From positions 222,172 through 286,171 of the forward strand of contig SCFE01000006.1 in NCBI GenBank assembly GCA_004352715.1: a stretch of 64,000 bases of DNA. Reading direction: 5' to 3'. This DNA is from Hofstenia miamia (taxonomy: Eukaryota; Xenacoelomorpha; Acoela). The position numbers and the translations under genes are program-made. Shown piece after piece: positions 1 to 12,940 of the stretch. The notes under the pieces are model-generated. The model had not been told where the DNA came from. It worked only from the letters and a program-made list of their open reading frames with translations, and did not search any database. Each line of letters begins with the position of its first letter. Within the stretch, counting starts at the first letter, position 1.

Positions 1-420
1 GGATGTGGATATCATAAGCTTCCGGTAGAGATGATGTTAAGCCTCATAGCTGAATTTAGATTTCATGATTTAAATTTTAACTGCATCATAATCTGATAAC
101 ATTGAAAATGATCATTACACAAACCTGAATTATAGATGTGTCCATATTATATCTTAAACTGACACAATACAAAGTTAAAAACAAACGTTATTTTAGCAAA
201 AACACGATTACTTATTGTATCGGAATGTATTTAACATATTTAAAGATACATTATAAACCTTATGAATTTTTCACATCATATCAAGAATTGAACATGTACA
301 AAAACTAAGTCTCTTCAGAGCACATAACATCAACTTAAACATTATTGTATAAAGCCAAATTCGCAATATATATAAATCCATGTTTTCTCAATGATTAAAA
401 GCAGAGTGTGTTATTCATCA

Positions 421-2160
421 TCATCGTTCATGGACTGATCTTTCCTGAACACACTGCAAATCACTTGTATAACATTTGCAGAGTGGAGTCCAGTGAAGAC
501 CATGCTTGCTGCAACTGCACTTTTTTTTGCAAACACTTTTACAAGCACAGTTAGTGAGCTCAATCACAGCTTTAGAGGCAGGGGGATGGTATCTTTTGGG
601 AACATATGAATTATCAACAATATTCCAGCCCTTTTCCTCAATCTGTTTGAGATTAGGATGGTTCTGTGTGTAAGATTTGTCACGCATTGCTATGAAGTGT
701 ACGCAGGTGATGTGTGGTAATAAGGCCGCACAAGTTGGAGGCAGCATTTCTCCTAAGTTTTTTGAAGTAAACACTTCCCATCTCAGTCCTGGCAAATTCG
801 TAGGGCCATTTTTGCAGTACACATGCCAAACGAATTGCTCTAAATCCTGGACTTGAAGGGGTAGTTTACCATTGATCAACTTAGTTGGAATAGGACTTTC
901 TCCAAGCCCTAGAAAGCAGTTGATTGCACCATCGTCACTATCAAGCTTTATGTAATGAGTGACCCAGATCTTTTTGGTGATGCCCAAAAATTTCCCACCC
1001 CAATCAGCACCTGAGAAATTGTGAAGTCAAATTAGTCCTTGGCATTTGTTGTCCTATTTGCTGTACACACTTCTTTACATTGATTTCTCTTCGTTTTGTG
1101 CCCTTACCAGTCAAGAACTTGAGTCAGCGACCTCCAAGATCAATAAAAAGTGTGAGGATGTCTGTGTTCGGTGAAGAAACACACCTCACAAAGAACATCA
1201 CTGTCAGCAATTGAAGAAAGGACTTGGTGAGAAATAAGTGTATCAGCTTCTTCATATGAATGAATTTCCTCAAAGTTTTGGCTCTTGATCTTTGTGTCAT
1301 ACACGACAACCATCATCTCATCCCTAAAAATGTTGGCAACATTGCTTAGGTGGCCGATAGTATCGCCATTATCATACAATGCTGATTTAAGTTAAATTGC
1401 CTTGGTGACTGCTATTTTAAGAATTAGATTATCTGGCTCATTTTTGCGCAAAGATTTCACAAATTGAACATTTGGAAGGCGTTCATTGATAATCTTTTTC
1501 AGATACTTGCGGTGATTTGCTGAATTGTCCATTTCTACCTGATACCTTTTCAAAATTGATAGTTATGAACTATTAACTTCTGCCATATTCAGTCCTGCAT
1601 CATCATCAAAGAGGATGTTCTGGACACAGTACAGCAACTCATCATCACACAAAGAACGAATAAGCTTGGCATCAGATTAAATCATTGTAGAAAAGGTATG
1701 TTGAGCAGACCGCAAACATTTCCTGTGGTTGTACTTTTCAAGAGCAGAAGAATCACTAGGATCATGTAAATCTGATAAACATGTTGGGTTTTCAGTTTTA
1801 TTTCTAGAAGGTTTTCACCCATCTTGTCTGAGAAAACACGGTGTAGAGGATCTGATTCATTACTTGAGCAAAAGCTGCAAGCTGAAAATATACATACCTC
1901 CTCCTTTGGATTGGATTTTATTCTTTTTGGTCTGGTTGATTCAGAACCACTTATGGATGGTCTGCCACGTCCTCTCACAGGACAGTGACGGGAATCAGAC
2001 TGAGACCTAAGCCTTTCTATCATGGATTTATTAACAATTGGTTTCCGAAATTCACTATGATAAAGTGCAGCTTTCAGTTGACTTTCATTCATGCTATTTA
2101 GGCAATCAGTAAGTTGTTTGATATCAGTTTGACCAAGTGATAGCCTTTCATTACAAGAGG
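421..2160 (-). pseudogene. Decayed mobile-element-like gene with nuclease-like motifs and Cys-rich tail
   Basis: Minus-strand fragments in order from high to low coordinates (about 2092-1682, 1379-1124, 1120-421) look like one decayed protein broken by stops and frameshifts. The N-terminal piece carries a Cys/His cluster (CSFCSSNESDPLHRV) followed by MGENLLEIK. The middle carries YEEADTLI and, in an adjacent frame, SPNTDILTLFIDLG. The C-terminal part has FSGADWGGKFLGITKKIW, then a tail rich in CxC pairs (CACKSVCKKKCSC). I recall this motif order from a multicopy, usually unnamed protein family common in invertebrate genomes. The acidic motifs resemble the AEAE / SxDxD / GCD series of FEN1/XPG-type PIN nucleases; that link is inference. 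The protein cannot be intact here: a frame change lies near 1010-1020 and others near 1120-1310 and 1380-1680. Confidence 0.55.
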
Positions 2161-3839
2161 TGGCTAACTCCTTGATATCATATCAGAATTGTTTATCAGT
2201 TCCTTGCTTGAGGTAGCACCCTCCTTGCATATGATGCAGATACTGATTGGGACATGACTTATTAGAGTATCTTTATCTTGAAAAGTTCAATATAAACATA
2301 AGTATAAAAAGATAATACATGATTAGGTGCTAAATTTATGTTTAAGATTTAATCCTTAAGTAGCATCAAGTATATGTGGCAAACTGCTTCTTACAATATC
2401 TGACATAACACTAAGGTTTTACTTTTGAAATCAAAACAATCAAAGCAATTTATAATTAATTGACTTCACTAATATTTCATGATACTTTTGTATAATAAAA
2501 TAAAAGATTGCACCAAACGCCTTATCTCCATGAAAAAACCTTGAAAAAAGTTACTATATGGATACATCAATATCAAGGCAAAAACCATCCAGAAGTATAA
2601 GTTGTCCACTTCCAGTTAAGCAAATGATGCACCAATCCTAAAAGGACGAAAAAATCATTGTCAGACAACACTCAAGGGCGAAGATATGCTCAGAATATTG
2701 TTTAAGTTGATTTGGCCATACCAGACTTGAAACTGCCCTCTATTTTGGGTTTGATGAGGTGGAAAGTTTAACCCCATTATTTTCACATAGTTGAACCATA
2801 AACCTACCTAATAAACCAATAATAACAATTTTAGCAAATAAATCCTACGGGATTACACGTCATGCCACACTAAAAATTTTGAGATCAACTATCCCCAAAA
2901 AATTTAAAAGTAATCGAAAGTATATCGTGTACATAAGATCAATGTAACCAAGAAGACTATTTATAAATTTAACCTGCCACTTTTCAAAATTTAGAAACTT
3001 ATATTCTAAAATCTAGTAAATTTAGAGGGACTAATTTGTAAAGAAACTGACAATTACTTTGTAAGTCGAAATATACCTGCATGTTTTTTTAGTTTAATTG
3101 AGCTCCTTAAAAACGACACATCATTTAACAGTTGATCTTCTATGTATGAATCATAAAATATAAATGTTCAGATAATATCAACAAAATCTGTATGAAAATG
3201 ACAAGCAGAATTTTTGATAAGGGTCAAATTTGACCCCATAATATATTTCAAGTGTTAACTTAATCCTCTTAAATACATTGATGTACTGCTAGTGTATACG
3301 ACATTTGTTAAAACTCGTTAAGAAATTACTGATGGGGATAACATCCCCAGAAATCAAATCTATTGCTGCTCATGGAAAAACTTCGATTTTTCGATATAAA
3401 ATGAAATAAATATCAAAAATTACTATGTAGCCATTACACATATATGTACATTAGGGCTATTCCTAAAATTTTTTTTGTAAATTTGCAAAAGCTTGGGTCC
3501 CAAACGTGGAGAAAATTCTAAAATATTTTTACAGAATAAAAAAGAAAAATACTAAACGCAAAAAACGTTATGCCTACTCAATTTTGAGATATTATATTAA
3601 TTCTATGCAGACCTATTTTATAAACAAAAAAGACTGACAGTTCTTAAATGTAAAGTGTATTAGTGCTTTAATTGATAATAATAATAATATTTGTTTTTAA
3701 AATCCTCTGTATATATAATCACTATACAAATAAAGTGATAAGCACTTATTAAGATTTTAAAACTAATTTTGTGTCTAGTTCAATGACTAAGCTTTGTTGT
3801 TGGGATTGATTGAATTTTTTGGTAATTTAAATAGTTGGT
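2161..3839. other. Intergenic, AT-rich, no gene recognised
   Basis: No coding similarity, RNA gene or convincing terminal repeat was seen. It lies between the decayed nuclease-like element and the 3' end of a minus-strand LINE. Short runs such as ATAATAATAAT near 3676-3690 may be remnants of a LINE tail. Confidence 0.4.
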
Positions 3840-5760
3840 TTTTCTTGTTTTTAATTTATTTTTACATTTCTTTTAAAGTCTAATTAATTTTTTTTCCTTA
3901 AATTAAGGTGTTATTTCATTCCATAAGTCTATACAAAAATTAGTAACTGAGTTCATCATGTTTTTCTTAAATTTAAGTTTTCTATAAGAAATTGTTCTTA
4001 AATGTATTTTAGTTGGTATTTTGTTTCTTGCCTTCAATTTGAAAAATACTTCTAGAGATCTTAGTTTTTGTAGATATTCTAATGAAAATAAGTAGTTATC
4101 TTCTTTGATTGTAGCTTGATTTCTTCTTTCACAGATGGCATTGATACTCCAATTGAAAGTTCTTTCTAGTTTGATCTTCATTTTTTTATTGAGAGTTGTT
4201 AATAAACAGGCTGAATATAAATAATGAGGCAATATATATGATTTTATTAGAGTAATTTTCCAATTTATAAATATGAATTTTTGAATTTTAGTTAATGTTT
4301 TGATTCCTTGTATCATTTTCTGCATTATTTTGTTGACTTCAATGTCAAATGTTAACTTATTGTCAAAGATTATTCCCAAGTATTCAATTTTTTGCCTCTT
4401 CTTGTATAATGTTATTGTTTATTTTTAACATTAATTTTTCAGTCTTGTTAGAAATATTTAATACCATAAATGTATTCGTTTCAACATTTAATTTCATTTT
4501 ATTTTTTTCAAAGTATAATATTGCAGTTTGTAGTGTGCTTAATAAATCACAATGGTTGGTTGAATACAGCAGCGTGTCATCAGCATATTAGACATCTTTT
4601 ATATTTTCATTAAAATTGATGTCATTAACATTAAGATTGAATATTAATGGCCCTAGAACTGAGCCTTGAGGTATTCCTTTATTAATTATTAGTTTATAAG
4701 AGATTTCATTGTTTACTTTTACGTATTGTTGTCTATTAATTAAATCTTAAGTTAATAACTTAGTTACATATTCCTTAAAGTTGTATATATGTTTTAATTT
4801 TTTAATTAGTATTTCAATTGAATTAAATGCTTTAGATAGATCTAATGATAAGACGTAAATACTATCTCCTTTATCTATGTGATTTCTCTAATCGTCTAAA
4901 ACAAAAATTAATGCATTATTCGTAGACAGATTCTTTCTAAATCCAAATTATACAGATCGTATTATTTGATATTTTTTGAAATATTCATTTATTTGGTAAT
5001 ATAAAATTCTTTCGAATATTTTTCTTATAATTGATAGAACTGAGATTGGTTTGTAATTAGTTGTTTCATCAATGTCACATTTTTGTATATAGGTATTATT
5101 TCTGCAATTTTTAATTTCTCTGGATAAACACCTTCATTAATGCATTGATTTAATATGCCGCATAGTGGTCTACTTATGATTTTCATTTCTGCTTTTATAA
5201 ACCATGTTGGTGTTTTGCTCGGTGGCTGAGACTTGTTAACTTTTACATGCCTTGATGTTTTCTTAAATTGATGTAGTGATACAAAAGTAAAATAAAATTT
5301 TTTCTTGTTTCTTAAATTCTTATGAATTGCCCTTTCTTTTTGATTGAGAATTTTTCTTTGTTCACAATCATTAAATTCTCCTAATTTTATAAATGATTCA
5401 TTTAATATAGTTGCTATTAATTTCCGTTTTTAATAATTTCACCATTTTCGCTTCTTATAGTTGGAACTTCCAATTTTTTGTGGAAAAAGCTAGAACTGAA
5501 TTTCCATTTTTGTGAATTTTTTGTTTTCAAAAGACTGTTTCAAAAAAATATTTAAATCTTGTCTACATTTATTAGCTACTTGATTTCTTATGTTCTTATA
5601 TTCAATAACGTTTGCTATATTCTTATCCTTACAGCGTATTATATATAGTACGCAGCATGTTTCATTTTGATTAAAAGCTTAGATTTATTTGTTATCCACA
5701 ATTTGCATTTCGATATTTTTTTCTGAGATTTAGTTTACTATATCTTTCATGAGCTTAATA
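3840..5760 (-). mobile_element. Decayed LINE (non-LTR) reverse transcriptase, minus strand
   Basis: Read on the minus strand from high to low coordinates this gives a linker after the endonuclease region (about 5750-5400), RT palm pieces, a YADDTLLYST catalytic motif near 4560-4590, a GIPQGSVLGP-type motif near 4660, and an intact C-terminal RT/thumb piece of 158 codons at 4379-3903. That piece begins MGIIFDNKLTF and ends near NFCIDLWNE, the usual conserved terminus of jockey/CR1-group LINE proteins. Several stops and frame changes separate the parts, so it is not active. The related C-terminal sequence at 47916-48335 is probably the same family. Confidence 0.75.
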
Positions 5761-6039
5761 GCTTTCTGAGCTGCTTGATTTTACCTAGAAACCTCAATAA
5801 TCCAACAAGTTCTAAGCTGGAAAAACATTTTAAGTATTCTTTTGATTTTGGATAAAACATTAGTGTGCTATAAAGCTCTAGCTAGATGCTAGTATCAAAA
5901 CTTTGATTTAAGCCAAACAGAGTATCAAGTATTTACGATTAATAACAAAACTTGCTGAAGATGCGGCCAATTATCTGATAATAGAAAATTATAGTATTAA
6001 GAGTAACATAAAAATCATCTTTGTAATAATAATAATATT

Positions 6040-6725
6040 AATAATGTATTATACAAAAGAATCAAGACGAAGTGATTAAAGCTATTAATAAACTAAAACC
6101 CAATAAATCTGGTGGTCCATCTATAATTCCTTCCTGGATATTAAAAGCAACTGCCTTTATAATTGCTGAACCTCAAAATTTCATCTTCAATGAATCCTAA
6201 AAACAAAACAACTTTCCAAATCGTTTGAAATAAGCATATATTACTTCGGTTTTCAAAAAGAAAACTGTTTCTTTAAATACTAACTATAGGCCGATCTCAA
6301 TTTCTTCACAAATAAGTAAAATTTTCGAACGACTCTTACATAATCAAATTAGTGACCACTTTTTAAAACACCAATTAATGTCAAAAACACAACTTGGTTT
6401 CCGCAAGAATTTTTCAACTGATGATGCTCCTTTGTATGCTACCAAAAATGGTGATTATCTCTGGCCTTTATCCAATTTGTTGCAGTGGCATGTCTCGATC
6501 TTTCAAAAGCTGTTGACTCTATTAATTACGATATCTTATGTATGAAATTAGAAAAGCTGGGATTTTCTGAAAGTAGCGTTAAATTAATATCTAGTATCTA
6601 TCCAACAGAATTCAGCGCGTCAAATTTAATAATATTTTCTCTAATTGGCTATCTATAAAAAACGGAGTATCACAAGGTACCATTCTTAGACCGCTACTTC
6701 TTAATGTATATGTTAATGACATGTA
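6040..6725 (+). mobile_element. LINE reverse transcriptase fragment, plus strand
   Basis: Three-frame reading recovers consecutive RT blocks: INKLKPNKSGGPSIIP (fingers), TNYRPISISSQISKIFERLL, a QLGFRKNFSTDDA block, DLSKAVDSINYDIL (palm motif A, with the usual F replaced by V) and GVSQGTILRPLLLNVYVND (motif B). Stops and frameshifts occur at about 6200, 6240 and 6480 onward. It breaks off just before the YADD motif at about 6725, where the opposite-strand Penelope-like element begins. It is a 5'- and 3'-truncated jockey-group copy. Confidence 0.75.
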
Positions 6726-6745
6726 GCAATATACGAATTATTTAA

Positions 6746-8030
6746 TTAAAAGATATTATAATGTAATTGAACGTTGATTAGAGGTAATTTGTGCTGATGT
6801 ATGTAGTCATTTTTGGTGTTAAGATCTTGCATTGATCTTATGTTTATACCTTCAATTACTTTTAAATTTTTTGGGATGGTTGATCTTAAAATTTTGATGT
6901 CATAATTTAATCCACATTTTCTTAGGTGTTCTGATATTGACTTAGTTTCGTGTTCTTTTATTCTTTTGCTTAGTAGTCTGCTACTATATCCAATATAGTC
7001 CTCACCACAGGTGCAATTGATTTTATAGATAACATTGGTCTTATCGGATATCTTTGTCATTGATATTAATTCTGGGTTTTTGCGTTGTATAAACATATCT
7101 TTCGTTTTCTTTTATATAATTTATTCGTCGTATCTGATTAATCATATCTGTTGTTTGCTTACCTTTATATTTAATTTTAAAAGTGTGTTCAAAATTATTC
7201 GAATATTTTTCTGTCTTGTTCAATATTTCATCCATTATTTCTTTAATAAATTTGTTAATAAAATTACGTGGTTATTCGTTTTTCTTCAGATTCAACTTTA
7301 GTTTGATTATTTCTTGGTTTATGAATTCATAAAAATTCGATGTTTTGCTCCTTTAATTAGTGCGATTTTGTATGCTACAGGTGAATTTGAATTGAAATTT
7401 TAAACTAAACCTGTATCGGTTGGTTTTCTATAAATTCCTGTAACAAAGCCATTTGCTGTTCTTTGAATGTTCACGTTTAGAAAATGAAAATTATTGTTAA
7501 GTTCTTTTTCCATTGTATATTTTATGTGGTCATCTATTGTATTTAGTTTTGTTAATATCAATTCTGCATCTTCCATATTTACTATAGCAAATAAATTGTC
7601 CATATAACTTTCATAAAAATGAAATTTGATGCTATTTGATGCATAATGTTTCTCAATGTAGTTTAAATAGATGTTAGCTAGGGTTGGGCTTAAGGAATTA
7701 ACCAATACCTAAACCATCTTTCTGCAAGTAAAATTCTCCCTTAAATTCCATTAATGAATTTTTCGTTGCAAGCATTAAGAGCGTCTTTGTTGTTTAGTAT
7801 TTTAGATCGTAAATCGTTAGGTCTTTACTTTTTAAAATTTCTGTTATTATGTTTATGGCTTTTTTCTAGAGGAACATTGGTGTATAAACTTTTGATGTCG
7901 TATAATGCCATATACTTACTCGCATCTTGTTTCATAATATGATCATAAAATGTTTTTGAATTCGTGTTTATTTTTGCTTCAGGTTATTTAATATATCAAT
8001 TAGAGTGCCGGATAGTTTTTATTTATAGAG
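6746..8030 (-). mobile_element. Penelope-like retroelement: RT plus GIY-YIG endonuclease
   Basis: Minus strand. Near 7940-7840 is LYDIKSLYTNVPLEKAI, a hallmark RT block of Penelope-like elements. At 7705-7400 follow NSLSPTLANIYL, ESYMDNLFAIV (the YxDD-type site reads YMDN) and FLNVNIQRTANGFVTGIYRK. At 7096-6746 is a 116-codon stretch with VIYKINCTCGEDYIGYS and a downstream RIKEHE, which is the GIY-YIG nuclease arrangement. RT upstream of GIY-YIG is the defining domain order of this class. Frame changes near 7700 and 7235-7100 show decay. The 5' limit near 8030 is approximate. Confidence 0.85.
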
Positions 8031-8049
8031 CCACATGAATTTGCAATCC

Positions 8050-9799
8050 CAAGTTCAACCTAGTACTCAGAAAGTTCGTGATTATCAAACTCACTATTCC
8101 AAAAAATTTTTTTCGATCCATGCTTTCAGTATGATAGTAATAGTGGACTAATAACTTTACTTTGCTTTTATATATACACTGTAATTCAATATTTGTAATA
8201 GAATCTAGTATCTCAATTTCAATGAAAAGTAAAAATTCAAAATTAATATTTTCCAGTCAAATTTAGTTTGAAAAATTCACGGATTTTAATACCCTCGAAT
8301 ACAATTTTGTTTAATGTTTACAATAACTTTTTGGCTTGTTATTTTATTTGTCATTGCTTGTGCAATTCTTGTTTTCATTTCTTTATCCACAATTTTGACG
8401 TTAATTGTGTTTTGCTGCTTGAAACAATTTCAATTCATATTAAATTGCAAAATGGCGGATCTTGGATTTAGACATAATATAATTAATAAGACAGGGGATA
8501 CCATAAGAAACTCAACTATATAAAATCCATATAATGTGTTATGATTATAGTTGGTGACAATTTTAGGAATTCCATTATTAGAAAAGCTTACAAATTTGCA
8601 AGGAAATGAATGTGATGGAGTTTTATCAATTTCTACTCATAATCAGTCAGGTAAATAAAAAAGGGTTGTACATATATACATATATACTATGTTGTATATA
8701 TAATTATGCATATCATGTACATCATATGATATCACATTTAGTCAATATAAACAACTGATTTAACGACATATTTTTGACTTCGTTTCTGATACTGTGGTGT
8801 GAGGGCAACTACATGCAAAAGAAGCGATCTGACTCAAACAGAGATGGATATGGATCGAAAATTGAGACACGGTCAGCTGGGCCTGAATTCAATCTGTTTC
8901 ACGTATATTATAGCCGTTTGTGTCCATTTTATGGTGGCTGCCAAAAAAAATTATTGAATTTGTTGGTTTGCTGAATCAAAATTGAGTTTTAGATTTACAT
9001 TTTAGAAGAATATATATTATGTTTGGAGCATTTCAAAATTTAAATTTTATTTAAAAACAACATATATTTGTCAATATAGTACTTGAAATTATAAAGGATT
9101 CGCTACATTTGGGTTGATTTGCGTGCACTGTTGCGTAATATTTTTTTTAACTTCGGAACATTTTTCTAAGCCTGGATCTGCAATCCCTGATTCATGTCTA
9201 TGTCTTATCTAAAGACTGTGCTGAAGCACTTAAAATACTTGTATGCGTATTTGGAATCAAAGCATTTGATATGGTTTTATCCATATAGGCTTTTTATTAC
9301 CTTCAAGCATTTTTTATTTTCTGGTTTGATAATCCAGTTATGCTATTTTACTTAGGCTTATTGAGTAGGACTAGTTTTGGTATGCAAACAGTTCAACTGG
9401 GTCATTTGCTGGGCTTTTCAAAATTTCAATCATTTCATGCATTCCTGGGCTTGCTACTTGAGCATATATGTGTGAATTCCATTTCAATGATTACATGGCA
9501 AATAGTGACAACTTCACTGTGAATCTGCGAACTTTTTCCAATGCATATTTCCATCATTTTTCCGATAGCTTTCAAAGTTCGAAATTGTGAATTGTAAAAA
9601 TGTATCAATTCTTTGATGTACTTGCTAGTGTTAGCAAAATTTGTTTGCAATAAATTGTGTACAAAAAAATCGAAAATATTTACTTCCAATAATTAAATGT
9701 ACATTACATAATTAATGATTAGCAAAGTTGTAACCTGAAACAGATTAATAGCAATCATAATTCCATTAAGCATTCCTTATTGGTTGCTAAGTTAGCAAC
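8050..9799. other. Intergenic, no gene recognised
   Basis: AT-rich sequence with only short ORFs of no recognisable similarity. The stretch at 8790-8960 is a little less AT-rich and may be another transposon remnant, but no terminal repeats were found. Confidence 0.35.
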
Positions 9800-10212
9800 T
9801 AGAGATGAGTGCGGTGCAGTAATACCGCGGTAGCGATTTACACCATTGCGGTGGCTAGCTGTAGATCTAAGACAACTTGCGATTGCATAAAAGCTATACA
9901 GATATCGTCTTTTGTTTTAAGATTTAAAATCTTTAAGTATTTTTGAATCTTTCATGGAAAATTGGATACTATTCTAATAAAATTGAACGAAATGACAAAA
10001 TACCTAAGAAGTTGTCGTTAGGCCCTTCTACGGATGATACATAACCTCAAAAATAATTCAGAAATATTCATTTTTTCTTACAAAAAATGACTTCGTTGCG
10101 GTATACCGCAGTAAAATTTGCGGTTAAAAATACACATTGTGGTGGTTAGAGGTGAAATCTTTTTCTCTGTGGTGGTAAATTGTTCATAAAACCTGTCCTG
10201 CGTTCATCTCTA
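9800..10212. mobile_element. hAT-type MITE with perfect 8-bp target duplication
   Basis: The left end reads TAGAGATGAGTGCGGTGCAG and the right end, reverse-complemented, TAGAGATGAACGCAGGACAG. The element is flanked by identical 8-bp direct repeats TTAGCAAC at 9792-9799 and 10213-10220. Subterminal GCGGTA/TACCGC motifs recur at both ends. At 413 bp with no transposase ORF it is non-autonomous. An 8-bp duplication with short imperfect terminal inverted repeats is diagnostic of the hAT superfamily. Confidence 0.88.
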
Positions 10213-12840
10213 TTAGCAACAGTAACACATTTATATGCTAATTTCAAATTGCATAAGAAACTTTCAAAAGAAGAGCAGGTTTCAAGTCTAATACATGAAG
10301 AATATTTGATACACAAAATATATACAAGAATGTTTTCTTGAAAAATACATGCGTACATAGAACTATAACGCTGTACGTGAACATCCTCTACTCTTGCTTA
10401 AACACAAGAAATCACCAAATAAAAAAATCAATTTTATCTAAAATCTTATTATTATATAAATTGTTGCAATTTTTGTTTATTGTATATGCAACTTTTTTAA
10501 GTCTTTGATATTTTGTCATCATTATATACTGTTAAAGATAACTAATTACTCAATAAGGATTTTTCGTCTTTAAATATATTTAACATTATATACAATTTCA
10601 TACAAAAAGATTAATGAACATTTTTTGTATTTTTTTTCATGAAAATGGTTAACTAGAGCAATTTGAAAATTGAATGTGGACCTCTTTAGGCCAACACCTT
10701 GAGATTTTTGTGAATAAATCAGAGAAAATCTTTATACACAATATCTGTATATGTATTCAAACTGAATACAAACATGCTTTCAACATTAGCAATGAAAGCA
10801 ATAATCAACCAATAAAAATAGCACGCAATTCTCAACGGTGAGTGTGGCTTTCTCAAAGTAGTTGATACTGTTAAATTGCAGTTTGTGAGCAATTGAGATT
10901 GTTGTGGTTGAATAGTTGAAATGATTCACAATAAAGTAATTAATAGACGTTTTTGTTATTGGCATCTAAAATCAACATGCTCATTGTTCAATAGCAAAAG
11001 GTACTAAATTTTATTATTTAGTTTTATGCTATCATGCATAATGGAAGTATAAATTATTCACCCATATACATTTTCACCAAATTTGATATTTAAGTTTAGA
11101 GATATCATATGATTTTAGTAGGAACAGTTGCGTACATACGTTTGACTTTCATAATTTTAGATGGATATTTATTGACAGAACTGTAAATGTAACTTGAAAA
11201 ACTTGAAAAACGGTCTACATGCCACTGTGCTGTTTATGGTATGGCCCAGAGATGGAATTGGATCGGATCGGATCTAAATTTTGAGAAAATTTCAGATCTG
11301 TTTCGGTACCAAAAATTTTTAAAAATTGTATATTTGTACATTTTATTGATTACGCACATTTTAACATTGAATCCTACTTTAGGTGTGTGGCTAATAATCT
11401 CAATCTAAGCAAAATTTAATAATTGAATTTCATTGTTCATACAGCAGGTTTTGCTGCTATTTTTCAAAATTAATAAAATTGGTGGCTAATATTTAAAATC
11501 TAAAAATGTGATTCATGTTAGCCATCACATAGCGATAAAATTTATCAATATTATTATTGTAAATTTGATATGAAACATGTTGTCATAAAATTTAGTAAGA
11601 CAGTCAAACCTCCGTTTTCGAGCATAATCCGTTCAAGAAGGCTGTTGAAAAACCGAAACAATTTTTTCCATTATAATCAATGTAAATAATTTTAATCTGT
11701 TCCAAGTATATTTTTTACCATAAATACAAAATGGTAAAAATAGACCACGTGTTCTATTTTAATAAAGATAGCCTGTCTAAAAGAATATAAAAACAAAATG
11801 CAAACATTTCGTATTTTTTTTACCAACTCTAACATACAGAACATTAAAAGGTATGATACAATAAAAAAATATAAAAAGGGCATAAAATTGTTAGTAACAT
11901 ATAGAGTAATATACAGTAAAAGATCATGTGAACAAAAGCACATTTTTATCAATTTTTCGAAGGAGAATCATCTTCCATAAAAACGTCGATTGGAAGTGTC
12001 GTCTCTCTCGCTCTTTTCTTCGCTTGGGGAGACGTTGCCACAGGGTGTTTCTTCCTTTTCATGAAGAACCTAACTAGAGTTACTTGTTTTTCGACGCAAG
12101 TACACCGCTTTCGGGTACGCTCGGCTTCTTTCGGTTTGTTTTGGAATGTAAATTGACATGCTGGAATTCTCTTCCAAGAACTTTCAGATTAATTTAGAAA
12201 TTATGAAAGCTCGACCTTATAATAGGCTGCAATTATCAATTTTCAAATCAAGACCTTGAACTTAGAACATCAGTGACTAACCAATTAATACTGACAGAAT
12301 AAATCATAGAAACTGTTTCTATAGCTCACCATTCGCAAAGCCGAAATACTTTATGTTCTTAAATTTCTTCAATTCTCATCAAAACAGATGTGAATTTGGT
12401 TATGGTATTGATATGGTTTCAGATAAACTTTAATGACATTTCATGAAAACTTTAGGTAATGTGTGGAAAAGATTTAATAAATATTTAATTAATATTGCAA
12501 ACAATGATATATTTGATACAATTCAAAATATTTATAGATATGTAAGGAAATACATTTTACATAGAGGAAAACTACTTAAAAATGGATTAATGGCTAATAT
12601 CCAGAATTGAGTGTCCCGCGTAAATGTTTAGAGTTAAACAAAATTTGTAAAATTCTACTCACAATGCGCTACTAGATAAATTATAATAATTGATGGGATA
12701 GGAAGACCAATGGATTTCAAAACTTCAGTATTTGACTAAGTAAATGCAATCACATTTATACAAATTTAGCTCACTGACAAATACAGCTGTTGCCAGTATC
12801 ACTTGAATTATTTCAACGCTCCCACGAGCGGCTCACAAAA
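10213..12840. other. Region upstream of the RASEF-like gene; no other gene recognised
   Basis: Mostly AT-rich non-coding DNA. A possible hAT end (CAGAGATGGAATTGGATCGG) lies at 11247, and a DNA-transposon-like patch is listed separately at 11600-12180. The promoter and any 5' untranslated exon of the RASEF-like gene must lie here or further upstream, but no promoter motif can be supported. Confidence 0.35.
11600..12180 (-). mobile_element. Candidate DNA-transposon remnant
   Basis: 11605-11705 contains CCTCCGTTTTCGAGCATAAT followed by TCCGTTCAAGAAGG and CCATTATAATCAATG, which I associate with ends of a repeat family dispersed in invertebrate genomes. About 300 bp further on, 11960-12180 is markedly more GC-rich. 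Its minus strand reads as a basic/serine peptide (KRKKHPVATSPQAKKRA) then VFMEDDSP and a stop, like the C-terminus of a transposase. No paired inverted repeat or target duplication was found. Confidence 0.3.
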
Positions 12841-12940
12841 ATGGATACACGTCTTCACAAGTTACACGCACTCTATAAGGAATGCGATCGCAATGGCCAA
12901 GGATACTTGCTCCTAGAAGACCTCACCGTTATATTAAATG
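12841..12940 (+). CDS. RASEF: RASEF-like exon 1 (EF-hand 1)
   Basis: Encodes residues 1-33 plus one base. The loop DRNGQGYLLLED keeps Asp1, Asn3 and Gly6 but has Gln5, Leu9 and Asp12, so calcium binding is doubtful. The donor is AAATG|GTAAAC. The frame is open upstream to a TGA at 12775, and an acceptor-like CAG sits at 12784-12786, so an N-terminal extension is possible. Confidence 0.85.

Noticed and set aside
12790-12840. N-terminal extension of the RASEF-like protein from a non-ATG start
   Set aside because: The frame is open but lacks an ATG; kept only as a possible upstream exon continuation.
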